Positions 32,095 through 41,563 of a stretch of 64,000 nucleotides of DNA are shown here, in pieces. The first letter of the stretch is position 1. The number at the start of each line of letters is the position of its first letter. The notes below the pieces were generated by a model. The model ran no database searches, was not told the DNA's origin, and worked only from the letters and a program-made list of their open reading frames with translations. Made by a program: the position numbers and the translations under genes. The DNA comes from Cognatundibacterium crateris (GTDB taxonomy: Bacteria; Pseudomonadota; Gammaproteobacteria; Burkholderiales; Burkholderiaceae_D), in assembly GCF_010078235.1 (NCBI RefSeq), contig NZ_JAABOS010000002.1, forward strand, positions 548,388-612,387, in the 5' to 3' direction.

Positions 32095-34938
32095 TTATGC
32101 CAACTGCAACAACATGGCATTTGCTCTATCTTTTTGAGCAGCACTACCGCCCTTCAGGACTTCGTCCAGCAATTCCTTAGCGCCCTCTTTGTCACCAATT
32201 TCCTGATAAGCCACTGCCAGATCCAGCTTGGTTGACATCTCCGCATTATCTTCCTCTGCGTGAGCCTCTGCAGCAGGCGCATCGGAAGGCAGATCCAGAC
32301 TGATACCAGACAAATCAAACTCAAACGCCGAGGCATGATCCGCATCTTGCTGCGCAGCAGAAGCTTCAGGCACATCAGACGACAGCTCCTCTTCAGCAGG
32401 CAGTGTCAGCACAGACAAAGGCTCTTCGACATGGCTGACTGCTGCTTCAGAACCTGCGTCAGACAAGGCAAAATCAAGCTCACCCAAATCGACATGATCA
32501 AAATCGAGCGCATTACTGTCTTCGGCTGGCACAGCGACTGGCTCAGGCACTGCAGCAACTTCAGCGACCGGTTTCGCACCACCAAAATCAAAATCGATAG
32601 TACCAAAATCCACCTCAGGCACCGGCTCTGGTTCCTGCTTAGTAGCAGCCGCCACTGGCTCAGGGATTTGCGGCACCTCAGCCAGATCCAGACCCAGATC
32701 AAAATCCAGCGCGCCAGCATCCAGCTGTTGCGCGGAATCTGCCGCTACATTCGCCGTCGGACCAGCGGTATCTTTATTTTCCGCATGGGATGCGGTATCG
32801 ATAATACTGATCGCTTCCAACATATCGCGTGACAAAGAGTTAGCCAGCAAGGCATCAGGATCCAGATCTTCCAGCGGCTGAGTCGAATTACCCAACCCTC
32901 CGCCTATCGCCGTGTCCTGCTTCAGCTGACCACCCGCATACAAGGGGTTACCTGGTTCCAGCGAGACGCCCATAGACGCAGCTTGCGCCCATTCATCGCC
33001 AGCACCGCTGGTCATGCCATACAACTCACTGGCAAGACGCTCAAATTGCTTGGTATCTTTGCGCGCAAAATAAATTTCCAGCAATTTGAGACGCACAGCA
33101 TGGCGGTCTGGCTGAGTACGCAAGGCTTCTTTCAGGATTTCCTCTGCCTGAGAATCGCGACCATAGGCGATATACACATCTGCTTCAGCGACCGGATCAA
33201 CTTCGTTCGCATCGAGCTGACTGGCGGAAGGAGCAAAATTCGAATTAAAGACACTGTTATTGGTATCCACACTCTGCCCACCAGTAGAGCCGAACATGGA
33301 GTTCGCCTTCATGCTGGAGCCAGTCAGAATACTGTCTTCGAATTGCTGCATTTTTTTCTTGCGGCGGCTGGCCCATAAACCAACGCCACCGAGTATTGCG
33401 ACCAAAGCGATAATAGCTGGCATCAGCCAGTCTGATATGCTTTCCAAGAAACTTGGCTCTGGAGCCGGAGGTGGTGGTGGCGGCACAGGCTTACGACGCA
33501 CGACCGGCTTATCACTGGCTGAGGCATCGGTGGCACTGGCCGCACTGGCTGAGACCGCAGGCACTGGCGCAGAAGCCATCGCTGACGCACTTGCCGAAGC
33601 GGAGACACTGTCAGGCGCTTTGGCTGCAGAAGCCGGAGCAGTTGCACTCGCAACGGCAGGCACCGGGGCGACCGCTTTCGCTTTATCCGCAGCAGATGCA
33701 GCCAACGGAGCAGCCGCAGCGGCCTTATCCTGCTGTTTCGCTTTAGATGCCAGCTCGGCTTCTTTCGCAGCCAGATCCTTGTTCTTTACATCCAGCAGAC
33801 GCTGCAAATCGCCTACATTTTTCTCCAACTCTTTGAGGCGACTATTGGCCTCAGCCGTGGCTTTTTCTTTGGCGATCTTATCTTCTTCCGCAGCACCCTT
33901 ACCTTTACCGCCTTTAGCATCGGCCGGAGCTGCTTTAGAGAGCTTCAGCTTATCCGGTGAATCACCGGTTGGAGTTGGTAACTCCTTCACTTTCGCCGTG
34001 ATGGACCCACTCGCCGTTTGCTTACCAGCATTACGCTTTTCAGCAGGTGCGCGTTCAACCTGCTCCGCGAGCTTACCGCGATAAGAGTTAAAGTCAGCCG
34101 CATGCGCCATCACCACTGAATGGGCTTCGGCATTACTTGCAGCACTGGATTTGACTGCATCTGCATCCGGCACCACCAGAATCTGGCCCGCGCGCAGGCG
34201 ATTCATGTTTTTACCGGTAAATGCATTAGGGTTCGCACGATACAAACCGACCAGCATCTGATCCAGCGACACACCATCAGGCTTATAGTTACCAGCGATT
34301 TTACTCAGAGTATCACCAGGCTTGACGACATGCTCGGTACCAGTCTTTTGCACTGGCGCTGCAGGCGCGGTACTATTTTTTTTTGCTGCTGAGGGCTGAA
34401 TAGCGATCGCAGGCGCCTGAGAACTACGACTACCCGCGTCCGGCGCAGCTTTGCCCGCAACCAGATTGGGTTGCGCCACTTGCGGCGACTGTCCATTCCT
34501 GAGCTCAGCAGGATCCAGCAAGAAGGTGTATTCACGTAGCAATTTACCGTTTGAAGATGTCATTTCTAACAACATATCAACAAATGGCTCATTCATCGCC
34601 TGGGTCGAGCTGACCTTGATCACATAACCCGCACCCTTGGGTTCAATCGCGAAACGCAGTGATAACAGAGCGGCATTGAATTCTATATTTGCCTGACGAT
34701 ACGCATCTGCAGAGGCTAGTTTCGGCACCAAGGCACCAATTTCATCTTTGCTAGGCGAGGTCAGCTCAATTTCAGCTTTCAACGGCTGTCCGAGAGCGGA
34801 CAGTACAGTCAGTCGCCCCATGCCGGTAGCGTGCGCGCTAGACATCGCCATTAAAGTCGAAGCCACAGCAACGCCTAAGGCCTTGCGTCCCAGAGAAATC
34901 ACAGATGTTCTTTTTTGTTTATGCATTTTGTCAGACAT
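32095..34938 (-). CDS. fimV: FimV-like peptidoglycan-binding polar protein
   Basis: A large inner-membrane hub protein needed for type IV pili and polar organisation in related species (947 residues). Signal-like N-terminus (about 1-37), the FimV N-terminal domain (GMGRLTVLSALGQPLKAEIEL), a periplasmic LysM domain (about 205-258: GDTLSKIAGNY), a coiled coil, Ala/Ser/Pro-rich linkers, one membrane helix (IIALVAILGGVGLW), and an acidic cytoplasmic part ending in a TPR-like FimV C-terminal motif (YQEIGDKEGAKELLDEVLKG). Length and order are normal for the family. It lies between asd and truA as in Pseudomonas and Burkholderiales. Confidence 0.93.
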   Translation of the reverse strand: MSDKMHKQKRTSVISLGRKALGVAVASTLMAMSSAHATGMGRLTVLSALGQPLKAEIELTSPSKDEIGALVPKLASADAYRQANIEFNAALLSLRFAIEPKGAGYVIKVSSTQAMNEPFVDMLLEMTSSNGKLLREYTFLLDPAELRNGQSPQVAQPNLVAGKAAPDAGSRSSQAPAIAIQPSAAKKNSTAPAAPVQKTGTEHVVKPGDTLSKIAGNYKPDGVSLDQMLVGLYRANPNAFTGKNMNRLRAGQILVVPDADAVKSSAASNAEAHSVVMAHAADFNSYRGKLAEQVERAPAEKRNAGKQTASGSITAKVKELPTPTGDSPDKLKLSKAAPADAKGGKGKGAAEEDKIAKEKATAEANSRLKELEKNVGDLQRLLDVKNKDLAAKEAELASKAKQQDKAAAAAPLAASAADKAKAVAPVPAVASATAPASAAKAPDSVSASASASAMASAPVPAVSASAASATDASASDKPVVRRKPVPPPPPPAPEPSFLESISDWLMPAIIALVAILGGVGLWASRRKKKMQQFEDSILTGSSMKANSMFGSTGGQSVDTNNSVFNSNFAPSASQLDANEVDPVAEADVYIAYGRDSQAEEILKEALRTQPDRHAVRLKLLEIYFARKDTKQFERLASELYGMTSGAGDEWAQAASMGVSLEPGNPLYAGGQLKQDTAIGGGLGNSTQPLEDLDPDALLANSLSRDMLEAISIIDTASHAENKDTAGPTANVAADSAQQLDAGALDFDLGLDLAEVPQIPEPVAAATKQEPEPVPEVDFGTIDFDFGGAKPVAEVAAVPEPVAVPAEDSNALDFDHVDLGELDFALSDAGSEAAVSHVEEPLSVLTLPAEEELSSDVPEASAAQQDADHASAFEFDLSGISLDLPSDAPAAEAHAEEDNAEMSTKLDLAVAYQEIGDKEGAKELLDEVLKGGSAAQKDRANAMLLQLA

Positions 34939-34990
34939 ATTGGGAATTTGGCGAACAGAGGTTCGCTGGGATAAGCTAGTTTAGCCAAAA

Positions 34991-35007
34991 GAAACAAATA
35001 TTGTTTC
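34991..35007. promoter_or_regulatory. Palindrome upstream of fimV
   Basis: GAAACAA-ATA-TTGTTTC is a perfect 17-bp inverted repeat 52 bp upstream of the fimV start codon. It could be a repressor or activator site; the regulator cannot be named. Confidence 0.4.
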
Positions 35008-35159
35008 ACGATAACATTAGCCACATAGCCGTGCAAGCTTAACGCTATTTATACACAGGGTAAATACATTACGCCAGTATGCTGCACTCTATCCCCTGGA
35101 AACGTTGCAGCCATTTAACAGAAGTTCTCTATTGTAAATCGCCAGACAGAAACAGATCA

Positions 35160-35193
35160 TAAAAAAAGGGAGGTAAACACCCCCCTTTTTTCA
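35160..35193. terminator. Terminator of asd
   Basis: GGGAGG/CCCCCC with one mismatch, extended by A and T runs on both sides, lies 30 bp past the asd stop and can work in either direction. Confidence 0.65.
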
Positions 35194-35223
35194 CTTAATT
35201 TGCTACCAGATGTAACGATCTGA

Positions 35224-36348
35224 TCAATCTATCAAAATACGTAACATTCTGCGCAATGGTTCCGCCGCACCCCACAGCAACTGATCACCGACCGTAAATG
35301 CGCCCACATACTCAGGGCCCATGGCTAATTTACGGATACGTCCGACCGGAATGGTCATCGTACCAGTAACAGCAACCGGGGTCAGATCACGGATACTGTC
35401 TTCACGGGTATTGGGCACAACCTTCACCCATTCATTATCTGCGGCGATCATGGCCTCGATATCTGCGACCGGCACATCTTTCTTCAGCTTGAAGGTCAAT
35501 GCCTGGCTATGGCAACGCATAGCACCTATACGGATGCAGAAACCGTCAACCGGAACAGCTTGCGATCCAAAGGCCTCGCCCTGGCCCAATATCTTATTGG
35601 TTTCAGCCATGCCCTTCCATTCTTCTTTGGACATGCCATCGCCGAGGTCTTTATCAATCCAAGGAATCAGAGAGCCGCCAAGCGGAACGCCGAAATTTGC
35701 CGTTTCCACGTCGGAGAAGGAGCGCTGTTTAGCGATGATTTTGCGATCGATTTCCAAAATCGCGCTCTTAGGATCATCCAGCAAATCCCTTACCTCTGCA
35801 TTTAAGCTGCCGTACTGAGTCAGCAGTTCACGCATATGCTGAGCGCCGCCACCGGACGCGGCCTGGTAAGTCTGGGTGCTCATCCACTCAACCAGACCCG
35901 CCTTATACAAAGCGCCAACACCCATCAGCATACAGCTGACGGTGCAATTACCACCGATCCAGTTTTTCTGACCTTTGACCAGCGCATCCTTGATCACCGG
36001 CAGATTAACCGGATCCAGCACAATCACCGCATCATCATTCATACGCAGACTGGAAGCCGCATCGATCCAGTGACCATTCCAGCCAGCTGCACGCAATTGC
36101 GGGAAAACTGCATTGGTATAGTCGCCGCCCTGGCAGGTAATAATGATGTCGCACTTCTTGAGCTCATCAATATTATTTGCGTCTTTCAGTGTCTTTTCAT
36201 TTTTTGCCATCGCAGGCGCCTGACCGCCAGTATTTGATGTCGAAAAGAACACGGGTTCAATATGCGCAAAATCGCCTTCTTCCTGCATACGCTGCATCAG
36301 AACCGAACCCACCATGCCACGCCAACCAACTAAACCAACCAGTTTCAT
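35224..36348 (-). CDS. asd: Aspartate-semialdehyde dehydrogenase
   Basis: Reduces aspartyl phosphate to aspartate semialdehyde on the path to lysine, threonine, methionine and diaminopimelate (about 374 residues). Nucleotide-binding N-terminus [20 protein letters not shown], catalytic Cys in GGNCTVSCM (near residue 135), His in the later [11 protein letters not shown] stretch. Two ATGs are in tandem; the second (36348) is better spaced from GGG. It follows leuB. Confidence 0.96.
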   Translation of the reverse strand: MKLVGLVGWRGMVGSVLMQRMQEEGDFAHIEPVFFSTSNTGGQAPAMAKNEKTLKDANNIDELKKCDIIITCQGGDYTNAVFPQLRAAGWNGHWIDAASSLRMNDDAVIVLDPVNLPVIKDALVKGQKNWIGGNCTVSCMLMGVGALYKAGLVEWMSTQTYQAASGGGAQHMRELLTQYGSLNAEVRDLLDDPKSAILEIDRKIIAKQRSFSDVETANFGVPLGGSLIPWIDKDLGDGMSKEEWKGMAETNKILGQGEAFGSQAVPVDGFCIRIGAMRCHSQALTFKLKKDVPVADIEAMIAADNEWVKVVPNTREDSIRDLTPVAVTGTMTIPVGRIRKLAMGPEYVGAFTVGDQLLWGAAEPLRRMLRILID

Positions 36349-36406
36349 CATTTTTCCCTTTAAATTGCAGGATAGCCTGCTCCTGCTTCAATTGCCTCTG
36401 GCGACT

Positions 36407-37480
36407 TTAACGCGCTAACGCCGCCACCACTGCCTGCCCCATCTCTGCCGTTCCCACCTTAGTGGTACCAGCTTCGTAAATATCCGGCGTACGCAAACCC
36501 TGCGCCAGCACCGTTTTGACAGCCGCTTCAATACGGTCAGCCTGCTCTGCCTTATTCAGCGAATAACGCAACATCATCGCCGCCGACAGGATAGTTGCGA
36601 GCGGATTAGCAATCCCCTTGCCCGCGATATCCGGCGCCGAGCCATGCGAAGGTTCATACAAGCCCTTATTGTTCGCATCCAGCGACGCGGACGGCAACAT
36701 GCCGATAGAACCTGTCAACATCGCTGCCGCATCCGACAAAATGTCGCCAAACATATTGCCAGTCACGATCACGTCAAACTTCTTCGGTGCACGCACCAAT
36801 TGCATCGCTGCGTTATCAACATACATATGATCCAGCGCGACGTCAGGATATTCGCGATGCACATCGGTCACGATATCTTTCCAGAACTGGAAAGTTTCCA
36901 ATACATTCGCTTTATCGACGCTGGTCAGCCGCTTGCCACGTTTCTGCGCGGTCTGGAAAGCGACATGCGCAATACGGCGGATCTCTGTTTCAGCGTAGCG
37001 CATGGTGTCGAAACCTTCGCGCTCACCTTTGAACGGGCCATCCGGGCATTCACGCACACCGCGTGGCTGACCAAAATAAATATCGCCGGTCAGTTCACGG
37101 ATAATCAGAATATCAAGTCCGGACACCACTTCTGGCTTCAGTGTAGAAGCACCCGCCAGCTCAGGATACAAAATCGCAGGACGCAAATTAGCGAACAATT
37201 TCAGATTTTTACGCAAGCCCAGGATTGCCTGCTCAGGGCGCAATGCACGTTCCAGCGTATCGTATTTCCAGTCACCGACTGAACCAAACAGCACTGCATC
37301 CGCGTCCTGCGCCAGCTTCAGGGTAGCTTCAGGCAGAGGATGGCCCGATGCCTCATATCCTGCACCACCGACCGGCGCAGTCTCCATTTCAAACTGTTCA
37401 TCGAGTGCATTGAGTACATGCACTGCCTGCTCTACAATTTCAGGACCAATACCATCGCCGGGCAAAATTGCAATTTTCAT
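36407..37480 (-). CDS. leuB: 3-isopropylmalate dehydrogenase
   Basis: Third enzyme of leucine synthesis, NAD-dependent oxidative decarboxylation of 3-isopropylmalate (357 residues). Starts [15 protein letters not shown]; contains the substrate-binding [14 protein letters not shown] and the C-terminal [18 protein letters not shown] box with metal-binding Asp residues. It is downstream of leuD in the leuC-leuD-leuB order. Confidence 0.97.
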   Translation of the reverse strand: MKIAILPGDGIGPEIVEQAVHVLNALDEQFEMETAPVGGAGYEASGHPLPEATLKLAQDADAVLFGSVGDWKYDTLERALRPEQAILGLRKNLKLFANLRPAILYPELAGASTLKPEVVSGLDILIIRELTGDIYFGQPRGVRECPDGPFKGEREGFDTMRYAETEIRRIAHVAFQTAQKRGKRLTSVDKANVLETFQFWKDIVTDVHREYPDVALDHMYVDNAAMQLVRAPKKFDVIVTGNMFGDILSDAAAMLTGSIGMLPSASLDANNKGLYEPSHGSAPDIAGKGIANPLATILSAAMMLRYSLNKAEQADRIEAAVKTVLAQGLRTPDIYEAGTTKVGTAEMGQAVVAALAR

Positions 37481-37573
37481 TTTTTCTTTTTTCCTTAAGC
37501 TGCCGGCTGTGCGGCAGATAGACAGAACTGGAACCAGACATGCACTGTATGCTGCGACTGGATACCAATCCGT

Positions 37574-38221
37574 TTAAATAGTGTTTTGCAACCAGGGCTG
37601 CGCTTGCAAATGACGTTCTTCAAACGCGCGGATTTTGTCTGCATGACGCAGCGTTAACCCAATATCATCCAGACCATTCATCAGGCAGTATTTGCGGAAA
37701 GGATCTATCTCGAAATTGAAACTGAGCGCGCCATCGGTGGTGCTCACAATCTGCTGACTCAAATCGACCACCAGATGGAAGCCAGGGAAAGCCTTGACCT
37801 GATTGAATAACTGATCCACCTGCGCCTCACTCAGCACAACTGGCAGCAAGCCATTTTTATAGCAGTTATTAAAGAAAATATCTGCAAAACTTGGCGCAAT
37901 AATGACCTTGAATCCGAACTGTTCCAGCGCCCAGGGCGCATGCTCACGTGAAGAGCCACAGCCGAAATTTTTACGCGCCAACAGCACCGAAGCGCCCTGA
38001 TAGCGTGGCTGATTCAGGACAAAATCGGGATTCAGCGGACGCTGGCTGTTATCCATACCCGGTTCGCCGTGATCGAGATAACGCCATTCATCGAACAGAT
38101 TAGGACCGAAACCGGAACGTTTGATCGACTTCAGGAACTGCTTGGGAATGATCGCATCTGTGTCGACATTCGCCCTGTCCATAGGAGCGACCAGGCCATT
38201 TAATAAAGTGAATTTTTCCAT
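37574..38221 (-). CDS. leuD: 3-isopropylmalate dehydratase small subunit
   Basis: Swivel subunit of isopropylmalate isomerase (215 residues). Contains the conserved [29 protein letters not shown] and [22 protein letters not shown] blocks (the last not quoted in one piece elsewhere). It acts as a heterodimer with LeuC, encoded upstream with an entericidin gene in between. Confidence 0.96.
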   Translation of the reverse strand: MEKFTLLNGLVAPMDRANVDTDAIIPKQFLKSIKRSGFGPNLFDEWRYLDHGEPGMDNSQRPLNPDFVLNQPRYQGASVLLARKNFGCGSSREHAPWALEQFGFKVIIAPSFADIFFNNCYKNGLLPVVLSEAQVDQLFNQVKAFPGFHLVVDLSQQIVSTTDGALSFNFEIDPFRKYCLMNGLDDIGLTLRHADKIRAFEERHLQAQPWLQNTI

Positions 38222-38244
38222 ATAGCTAACCAGTCGTATTTTTC

Positions 38245-38367
38245 TTATTTTTTAGCTGCGTTCTCAACTGCCTCACCGGCTTTTTTGACATCCTTACCAA
38301 TACCTTGCACGGTATTGCAAGCTGACAGGGTGCAAGCACAGAGGATCAGAGCGAATAATTTTTTCAT
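38245..38367 (-). CDS. Entericidin-like small lipoprotein
   Basis: A 40-residue lipoprotein lying between leuC and leuD. It starts [20 protein letters not shown]: a short signal peptide and lipobox LSAC, so the mature protein of about 24 residues begins at that Cys. The rest ([20 protein letters not shown]) is the amphipathic helix of the EcnA/EcnB family. Entericidins form an antidote/toxin lipoprotein pair in enteric bacteria; only one member is here. AGGA lies ten bases before the ATG. It is probably cotranscribed with the leu genes. Confidence 0.85.
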   Translation of the reverse strand: MKKLFALILCACTLSACNTVQGIGKDVKKAGEAVENAAKK

Positions 38368-38395
38368 GCTATTTCCTTTTACTTATTTTGCAGAA

Positions 38396-39799
38396 TCAGG
38401 ATACGCGGCGCACATCAACAAAGTGCCCCTCAATACCAGCCGCAGCTGCCATCGCCGGAGAAACCAGATGCGTGCGACCGCCCTGCCCCTGACGTCCTTC
38501 AAAATTGCGGTTAGAAGTGGAAGCGCAGCGCTCACCCGGTTCCAGCCGGTCGGCATTCATCGCGAGACACATAGAACATCCCGGTTCGCGCCATTCAAAG
38601 CCAGCATCACGGAAAATTTTATCCAGGCCTTCACGTTCAGCTTGTTCTTTGACTAAACCCGAGCCAGGCACAACCATCGCCAGCTTGACGTTTGAGGCGC
38701 GGAATTTACCTCTGACCACTGCAGCCGCTTCGCGCAAATCCTCGATACGGGAATTGGTGCAGGAACCGATAAAGACCTTATCAATCCGGATATCAGAAAT
38801 CGCTGTGTTTGGCTTCAATGCCATATAAACCAGTGCTTTTTCTATCGCATCACGTTTGACCGGATCTTTTTCCAGATCAGGATCAGGCACGCGCGCATCG
38901 ATAGCCACCACCATTTCCGGCGACGTGCCCCAAGTCACTTGCGGCAGGATTTCAGCTGCGTTCAATGTGACGACCAGATCAAATTTTGCGCCAGCATCGG
39001 AATGCAGCGTTTTCCAGTACTCAACCGCACGATCCCAATGCGGACCCACCGGCGAGAATGGACGACCATGTACATAATCTATCGTAGTCTGATCAACCGC
39101 GACCATACCGGCGCGTGCACCGGCTTCAATGGCCATATTACAGATGGTCATGCGGCCTTCCATCGACAAAGCACGGATTGCGGTTCCGGCAAACTCTATC
39201 GCATAGCCAGTGCCGCCAGCAGTACCGATACGACCGATCACTGCCAGTACGATGTCTTTAGCGGTAACGCCCTTAGACAGGACACCGTCAACCTGCACCA
39301 GCATCGATTTGGATTTTTTGGCGATCAGTGTCTGGGTTGCCAGCACGTGTTCCACTTCTGAGGTACCGATACCATGCGCCAGACAGCCAAACGCACCATG
39401 AGTGGAAGTATGCGAGTCACCGCATACGACCGTCATGCCGGGTAGCGTTGCACCTTGCTCAGGTCCGATCACATGCACGATGCCCTGACGCTTGTCATTC
39501 ATTCCGAAATAAGTCAGGCCGTACTGGCGCGCATTCGCATCCAGCGTTTCCACCTGCAGCCGTGAAACCGGATCTTCTATGCCACCGGCACGATTGGTGG
39601 TCGGCACATTATGATCGGCCACGACCAGATTAGCCGCATTACGCCATGGCTGACGTTCAGCCAGTTTCAAACCTTCGAAAGCCTGAGGACTAGTGACTTC
39701 ATGTAGCAAATGACGATCTATGTATAGGATTGCAGTGCCATCATCCTCGGAATGAACAAGGTGAGATTCCCATAATTTGTCATAGAGCGTTTTGAGCAT
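38396..39799 (-). CDS. leuC: 3-isopropylmalate dehydratase large subunit
   Basis: Catalytic 4Fe-4S subunit of isopropylmalate isomerase (467 residues). Starts [13 protein letters not shown]; contains [15 protein letters not shown] and the cluster cysteines in FIGSCTNSR and [10 protein letters not shown]. First gene of the leuC-entericidin-leuD-leuB group; leuA is not in the window. Confidence 0.97.
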   Translation of the reverse strand: MLKTLYDKLWESHLVHSEDDGTAILYIDRHLLHEVTSPQAFEGLKLAERQPWRNAANLVVADHNVPTTNRAGGIEDPVSRLQVETLDANARQYGLTYFGMNDKRQGIVHVIGPEQGATLPGMTVVCGDSHTSTHGAFGCLAHGIGTSEVEHVLATQTLIAKKSKSMLVQVDGVLSKGVTAKDIVLAVIGRIGTAGGTGYAIEFAGTAIRALSMEGRMTICNMAIEAGARAGMVAVDQTTIDYVHGRPFSPVGPHWDRAVEYWKTLHSDAGAKFDLVVTLNAAEILPQVTWGTSPEMVVAIDARVPDPDLEKDPVKRDAIEKALVYMALKPNTAISDIRIDKVFIGSCTNSRIEDLREAAAVVRGKFRASNVKLAMVVPGSGLVKEQAEREGLDKIFRDAGFEWREPGCSMCLAMNADRLEPGERCASTSNRNFEGRQGQGGRTHLVSPAMAAAAGIEGHFVDVRRVS

Positions 39800-40215
39800 A
39801 ATCTGAAGCCTGAAGTGTGTTCTAAATAGAGAGTGTAAAGATGATAAAGAAGAGTGGACTTACATTTTTTTCGCATTTGATTATGCCACAATTGTGCGAT
39901 GCGGAACCAAAAAAGCAGCCAAAATGGTGCAAGGAAATTCAATATAAAAATCAGCTATTAGCTTATATGCCAAATATTGAATGGTATTTTTCCAGGACTG
40001 CGCGCAAATTCCGTTCAATATTTCGCAATGAAAACCTACCGAACAAACTGCGGGGATATCAGATGAGGAAAGCAATGAGAAATCTGGCCAAAAATCTGGC
40101 TGGCGCCAGCAATGCCTGCACCAGTATCAGGTAGCAGGCATCAGGATGAACGGGGCCGTTAGACGCTTAGTCCACGGCCAGACAGACAACCAGGCCTTAG
40201 GCAACCCTGTCAGTC
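39800..40215. other. leuC-aroC intergenic gap
   Basis: About 415 bp without a convincing gene. The left end should hold the leuC promoter and the right end the aroC terminator, but neither stands out. A 97-codon frame on the + strand has an unusual composition and no ribosome-binding site. The clearest structure is the stem-loop at 39969-40026. Confidence 0.5.
39969..40026. repeat. Long imperfect inverted repeat (stem-loop)
   Basis: Arms of 16 bp (39969-39984 and 40011-40026) pair with one mismatch and one G-T wobble around a 26-base loop. The core arm AAATATTGAA/TTCAATATTT is perfect. There is no T-run, so it is not a standard terminator. Confidence 0.55.
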
Positions 40216-41289
40216 TCAGACGACATCGCCGCATTGAGCACGATGACGCAGCACATGATCCATCAGCACCAGTGCCAGCATTGCCTCTGCAATTGGCGTA
40301 GCACGGATACCAACACAGGGATCATGTCGCCCAAAAGTCTCCACCATGACGGGATTGCCATCCTTATCCACCGAGCGACGCGGGGTTCGTATCGATGAAG
40401 TCGGCTTAATCGCGATCGATACAGTGATGTCCTGGCCAGTTGAGATGCCGCCCAAAATACCACCCGCGTTATTCGACAAAAAGCCGTCAGGTGTGAGTTC
40501 ATCACCATGCTCAGAGCCTTTTTGCGCCACACAGCGAAACCCGGCACCGATCTCCACACCCTTGACCGCGTTGATACCCATCATGGCGTAGGCGATTTCA
40601 GCATCCAGCTTATCGTAGATCGGCTCCCCAAGTCCCACTGGTACATTCTGCGCCACCACATCAATTTTTGCGCCGATAGAATCACCATCCTTACGCAAGG
40701 CATCCATGTAATCTTCCAGACGTGTAATCAAGGTCTGATCTGCAGTCGGTGCAAAAAAAGGATTGGCAGCTGTATGCTCCCAGGATTCCAGCGGAATGGC
40801 GATATCACCAAGTTGCGTCATACCACCTTTAAACTCAGTACCGAACTTGAGTTTCAGCCATTTTTTTGCAATCGCTGCAGCACCAACCACGGGTGCAGTC
40901 AGGCGCGCCGATGAACGCCCGCCACCGCGCGGATCGCGGATACCGTACTTATTCCAGTAGGTAAAATCAGCATGCCCCGGGCGGAAAGTCTCAGTGATGT
41001 TGCCATAGTCCTTACTACGTTGATCCTGATTCCGTATCAGCAGCGCAATCGGGGTTCCGGTTGTTTTACCTTGATACACACCGGACAAAATTTCTACCGT
41101 ATCCGGCTCCTGCCGCTGCGTCACATGGCGCGAAGTACCTGGCTTGCGCCGGTCCAGCTCCAGCTGTATGTCAGCCTCGGACAATTCCAGCCCCGGTGGA
41201 CAACCATCCACCACACAACCAATCGCCGGACCATGCGATTCACCAAAGGTAGTTACCGTAAACAGGGTTCCAAATGTATTACCAGACAT
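40216..41289 (-). CDS. aroC: Chorismate synthase
   Basis: Last step of the shikimate pathway, FMN-dependent conversion of EPSP to chorismate (357 residues). Starts [24 protein letters not shown]; contains [14 protein letters not shown] and [12 protein letters not shown]. The start at 41289 is set by the conserved N-terminus; the open frame continues upstream without support. Confidence 0.97.
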   Translation of the reverse strand: MSGNTFGTLFTVTTFGESHGPAIGCVVDGCPPGLELSEADIQLELDRRKPGTSRHVTQRQEPDTVEILSGVYQGKTTGTPIALLIRNQDQRSKDYGNITETFRPGHADFTYWNKYGIRDPRGGGRSSARLTAPVVGAAAIAKKWLKLKFGTEFKGGMTQLGDIAIPLESWEHTAANPFFAPTADQTLITRLEDYMDALRKDGDSIGAKIDVVAQNVPVGLGEPIYDKLDAEIAYAMMGINAVKGVEIGAGFRCVAQKGSEHGDELTPDGFLSNNAGGILGGISTGQDITVSIAIKPTSSIRTPRRSVDKDGNPVMVETFGRHDPCVGIRATPIAEAMLALVLMDHVLRHRAQCGDVV

Positions 41290-41563
41290 AATTCTTTTGC
41301 AGTTCAGGTTAGTAGGATAGATGGGGCATTCTAACAGTGTTCCGGAATCCAGCATGCAGGCAAACTCTGGAAAACACTGACTGGTCGTTAGCAAATTCAA
41401 AATAATTCAACAATTGAGGCCACTCAGACATATAGAGTGTTTTATTATTGCCAAATAAAAAAACTTAAGACTTGGCTGGCATCGTTTTTAATGTCATAGT
41501 TCCGCAAGGAATGATTTCAACCGTCCAACACAAAAAAACGTCCAGTATGGAGCTGTATTTCCG

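Noticed and set aside
39841-40134. A 97-codon plus-strand frame in the leuC-aroC gap
   Set aside because: No ribosome-binding site, mixed composition, and it contains the long stem-loop at 39969-40026.
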